From contig RCSS01000247.1 of assembly GCA_004000155.1 (NCBI GenBank), positions 1-32,820 on the forward strand: 32,820 nucleotides of DNA, read 5' to 3'. Positions within the stretch are counted from its first letter, which is position 1. Every line of letters begins with the position of its first letter. The translations under genes were made by a program, and so were the position numbers. Of the stretch, positions 31,159 to 32,820 are shown piece by piece. Below the pieces are notes generated by a model. It did no database searches. It was not told where the DNA came from and was given only the letters and a program-made list of their open reading frames with translations. Source of the DNA: Tubulinosema ratisbonensis. Its lineage: Eukaryota > Microsporidia > Tubulinosematidae.

Positions 31159-32100
31159 TATGGTTTTTAAAGTTTATTTATATTTGTTGATAAGAACAGT
31201 TTCTTATCTATTTAAAAAATTTTTTGTTTTTTATTCTTATCTGGGTGCTTTAACAAAAATATAAGTTCTAAGAACATCTGTATATTTCAAATAAAAAGAA
31301 AATAATTTTAATTACTAAAAAATTCCCCAAAACCATTTATAAAATTATATATTTATGATCAATAATAAAGAGGACTGAATTGACTGAAAATACCATTTTT
31401 AACTTGTAATAAATCGGATCATGTGTAATCATTAGTAGAACAAACAATAGATCTTATAAAATATGGAAGCGATACAGACAACTTTACTTAATTGCAGTTA
31501 TATTCAAAAAAAGGTGATTTTGGAGACAAATAAATATTGAATGATTATCAGTTTTATCATTGATTTAACAAGCCTCAGATAGAAAATTCGTTTTGTTTTA
31601 ATACTGATAAAAAAAATAAATTACAGTTAAAAAAAGAAAGGTAATTAAAAAAACTGATAATTCTATAGCAATAATTTTATTGAATTGGAATTCACATTTT
31701 ATTTTATTTTATAACTTTTGAGAATTTAATGATCAATTTCTTGTTAAACAAAACTATAGTATTTTATTTTTTAATTCAAATTAGGTGTTAGATTATTGAA
31801 TTATTGATTAAAATTAATATCATTTATTATAATATCTGTTTTGAAACGAAATTATATTATAAAAACTATTGTAAACATAATAAAATCATCCATTTGAGAC
31901 TGTGTTGACTAATAAAAATTGAGGGTTAAAAAATAATTAGGTATTAAATTCATATAATAATATCTTGGATAATAAAAATGGTAAAAATTAATTAAATTAA
32001 TCAATATTAAGATAATAAGTTTCTTGAAAATTAAGTAAATATGCCTGCAAAAATTATAATAAAACCCCCCGAATAATACCAAGAAATTAAAAAATGAATA
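31159..32100. other. A+T-rich spacer
   Basis: No gene seen. A CCCCCC run at about 32067 stands out but has no reading frame. Confidence 0.5.
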
Positions 32101-32140
32101 AATACAGGACGTTTGCTGCCCAATCTCACAAAATCTGTAA

Positions 32141-32820
32141 AAAATTTATTTTATGAAAAGGCAGCTGAAATAAAAATCCTAGATAATAGAATATATGTAA
32201 AAGTATTACCTAAAAATTTCTTAAAATATACGAAAGAATATAACAAGATATAAAAATGTTAGATCGAAGAAGTTTATTTGGTTACACATTGAGGATTAAG
32301 ACCTTTAAAATTTGACTTGAACAATGGGTATTATAAAATTAAAAAGCAATGCGTGAAGAGGGTGTTAGATCAGCGCGCAATATGTACAAAATCAAAACTA
32401 CACAGATTTTAGAAAGTATTATTTCATTTATTATAATAAATAATTAGATAGTTTCCAGGTTGGTATAACATACTTGATGGATTTTGAAGAATATAATTTA
32501 CGATACAAATATATTTTGAGTGTAATCAATTGTGCTACAAAATATGCTTGTTCCTTCCTTGTATATAAAAAGCTCCGTGGAAGTCTATTTTCAATCAAAA
32601 AATCTTCATTTGAATTCGTTTACCCCCTAAGAATTGTACACAGACAATGGCACAGAGTTTGTATATAAAATCATCACACACCTTTGGCATAATTTTTTTG
32701 TACGACAAGTTTTGCGATCTCTTAGACATCTCTAATTGCAGAAACAAGTTGAAGAACTTAATCAAACCATCAAGAGAATGCTTTTTGTCATAATTTTATA
32801 AACGATTAAACAATCGGCTA
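32141..32820 (+). pseudogene. Retroelement integrase relic (zinc domain and DDE core), runs off the window
   Basis: Pieces of one integrase are readable in order in different frames. Frame 1, 32149-32250: FYEKAAEIKILDNRIYVKVL, an upstream linker type. Frame 1, 32269-32408: THxGLRPLKF, GYYKIKKQ and RAICTKSKLH, a decayed HHCC-like region with stops. Frame 2, 32453-32600: QVGITYLMDFEEY and KYILSVINCATKYACSFL, the start of the rve catalytic core. Frame 0 from 32637: YTDNGTEFVYK with the second catalytic Asp at 32643, and QKQVEELNQTIKRM with the Glu near 32751. The Asp and Glu are separated by exactly 35 codons (one is a stop), the D35E spacing of retroviral-type integrases. Frameshifts between 32600 and 32637 and a stop at 32733 make it dead. 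The integrase missing from the pol at 6809 could be of this kind, but the two are 24 kb apart. Confidence 0.8.

Noticed and set aside
1..32820. CRISPR arrays, tRNA, rRNA and tandem satellite arrays
   Set aside because: None seen; the only repeated units are the dispersed elements listed and short A/T microsatellite-like runs.

Overview
The window is a very A+T-rich, gene-poor stretch of nuclear DNA, probably from a microsporidian with an expanded genome of the Edhazardia/Hamiltosporidium/Anncaliia kind. That placement is inference from four things. Intact genes are short and cover only about 15% of the window. Several starts have a CCC motif just before the ATG, a known microsporidian start signal. 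The genes include a miniature DPH4-like protein and a short Sfp1-like zinc-finger protein. The transposon remains (Ty3/gypsy, MULE, Myb/SANT-type) are those known from such genomes. No species can be fixed from sequence alone.

Layout. From 1 to about 15 kb I see no intact host gene; this part is a transposon graveyard. It holds a decayed MULE transposase region (about 4.5-6.0 kb) that looks like two MULEs end to end, a scrambled Ty3/gypsy gag-pol (about 6.2-8.24 kb), a second MULE scrap (9.5 kb), and a possible Myb/SANT-type relic (11.4 kb). From 15.7 to 23 kb lie five probable genes: three larger unknowns (15.7-16.9 minus, 18.1-18.6 plus, 19.3-20.6 plus) and a minus-strand pair, a DPH4-like J/CSL-zinc protein and a small protein with a hydrophobic N-terminus, separated by a 5-N assembly gap. 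From 24 to 29 kb there is almost only A+T-rich spacer. At 29.35-31.15 kb lie an Sfp1-like C2H2 zinc-finger gene and a Lys/Glu-rich unknown. The last ~700 bases are a frameshifted retroelement integrase relic that runs off the window.

The most notable system is a short dispersed retroposon present seven times (about 216 bp when full length; copies at 1, 2178, 6077, 9275, 12807, 14319 and 24046). All copies share a 3' end GGCAACA plus 6-8 A. Three are complete or nearly so on their 5' side beyond doubt of homology, others are shortened at the 5' end, and the 59-bp copy at 12807 is flanked by a perfect 15-bp target-site duplication. These are the marks of LINE-type target-primed insertion, so I read it as a SINE-like family. 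Its partner LINE is not in the window.

The host genes do not form an obvious pathway. DPH4 acts in diphthamide synthesis on elongation factor 2, and Sfp1 controls ribosome-related transcription in yeast, so both touch translation, but nothing in the layout links them.
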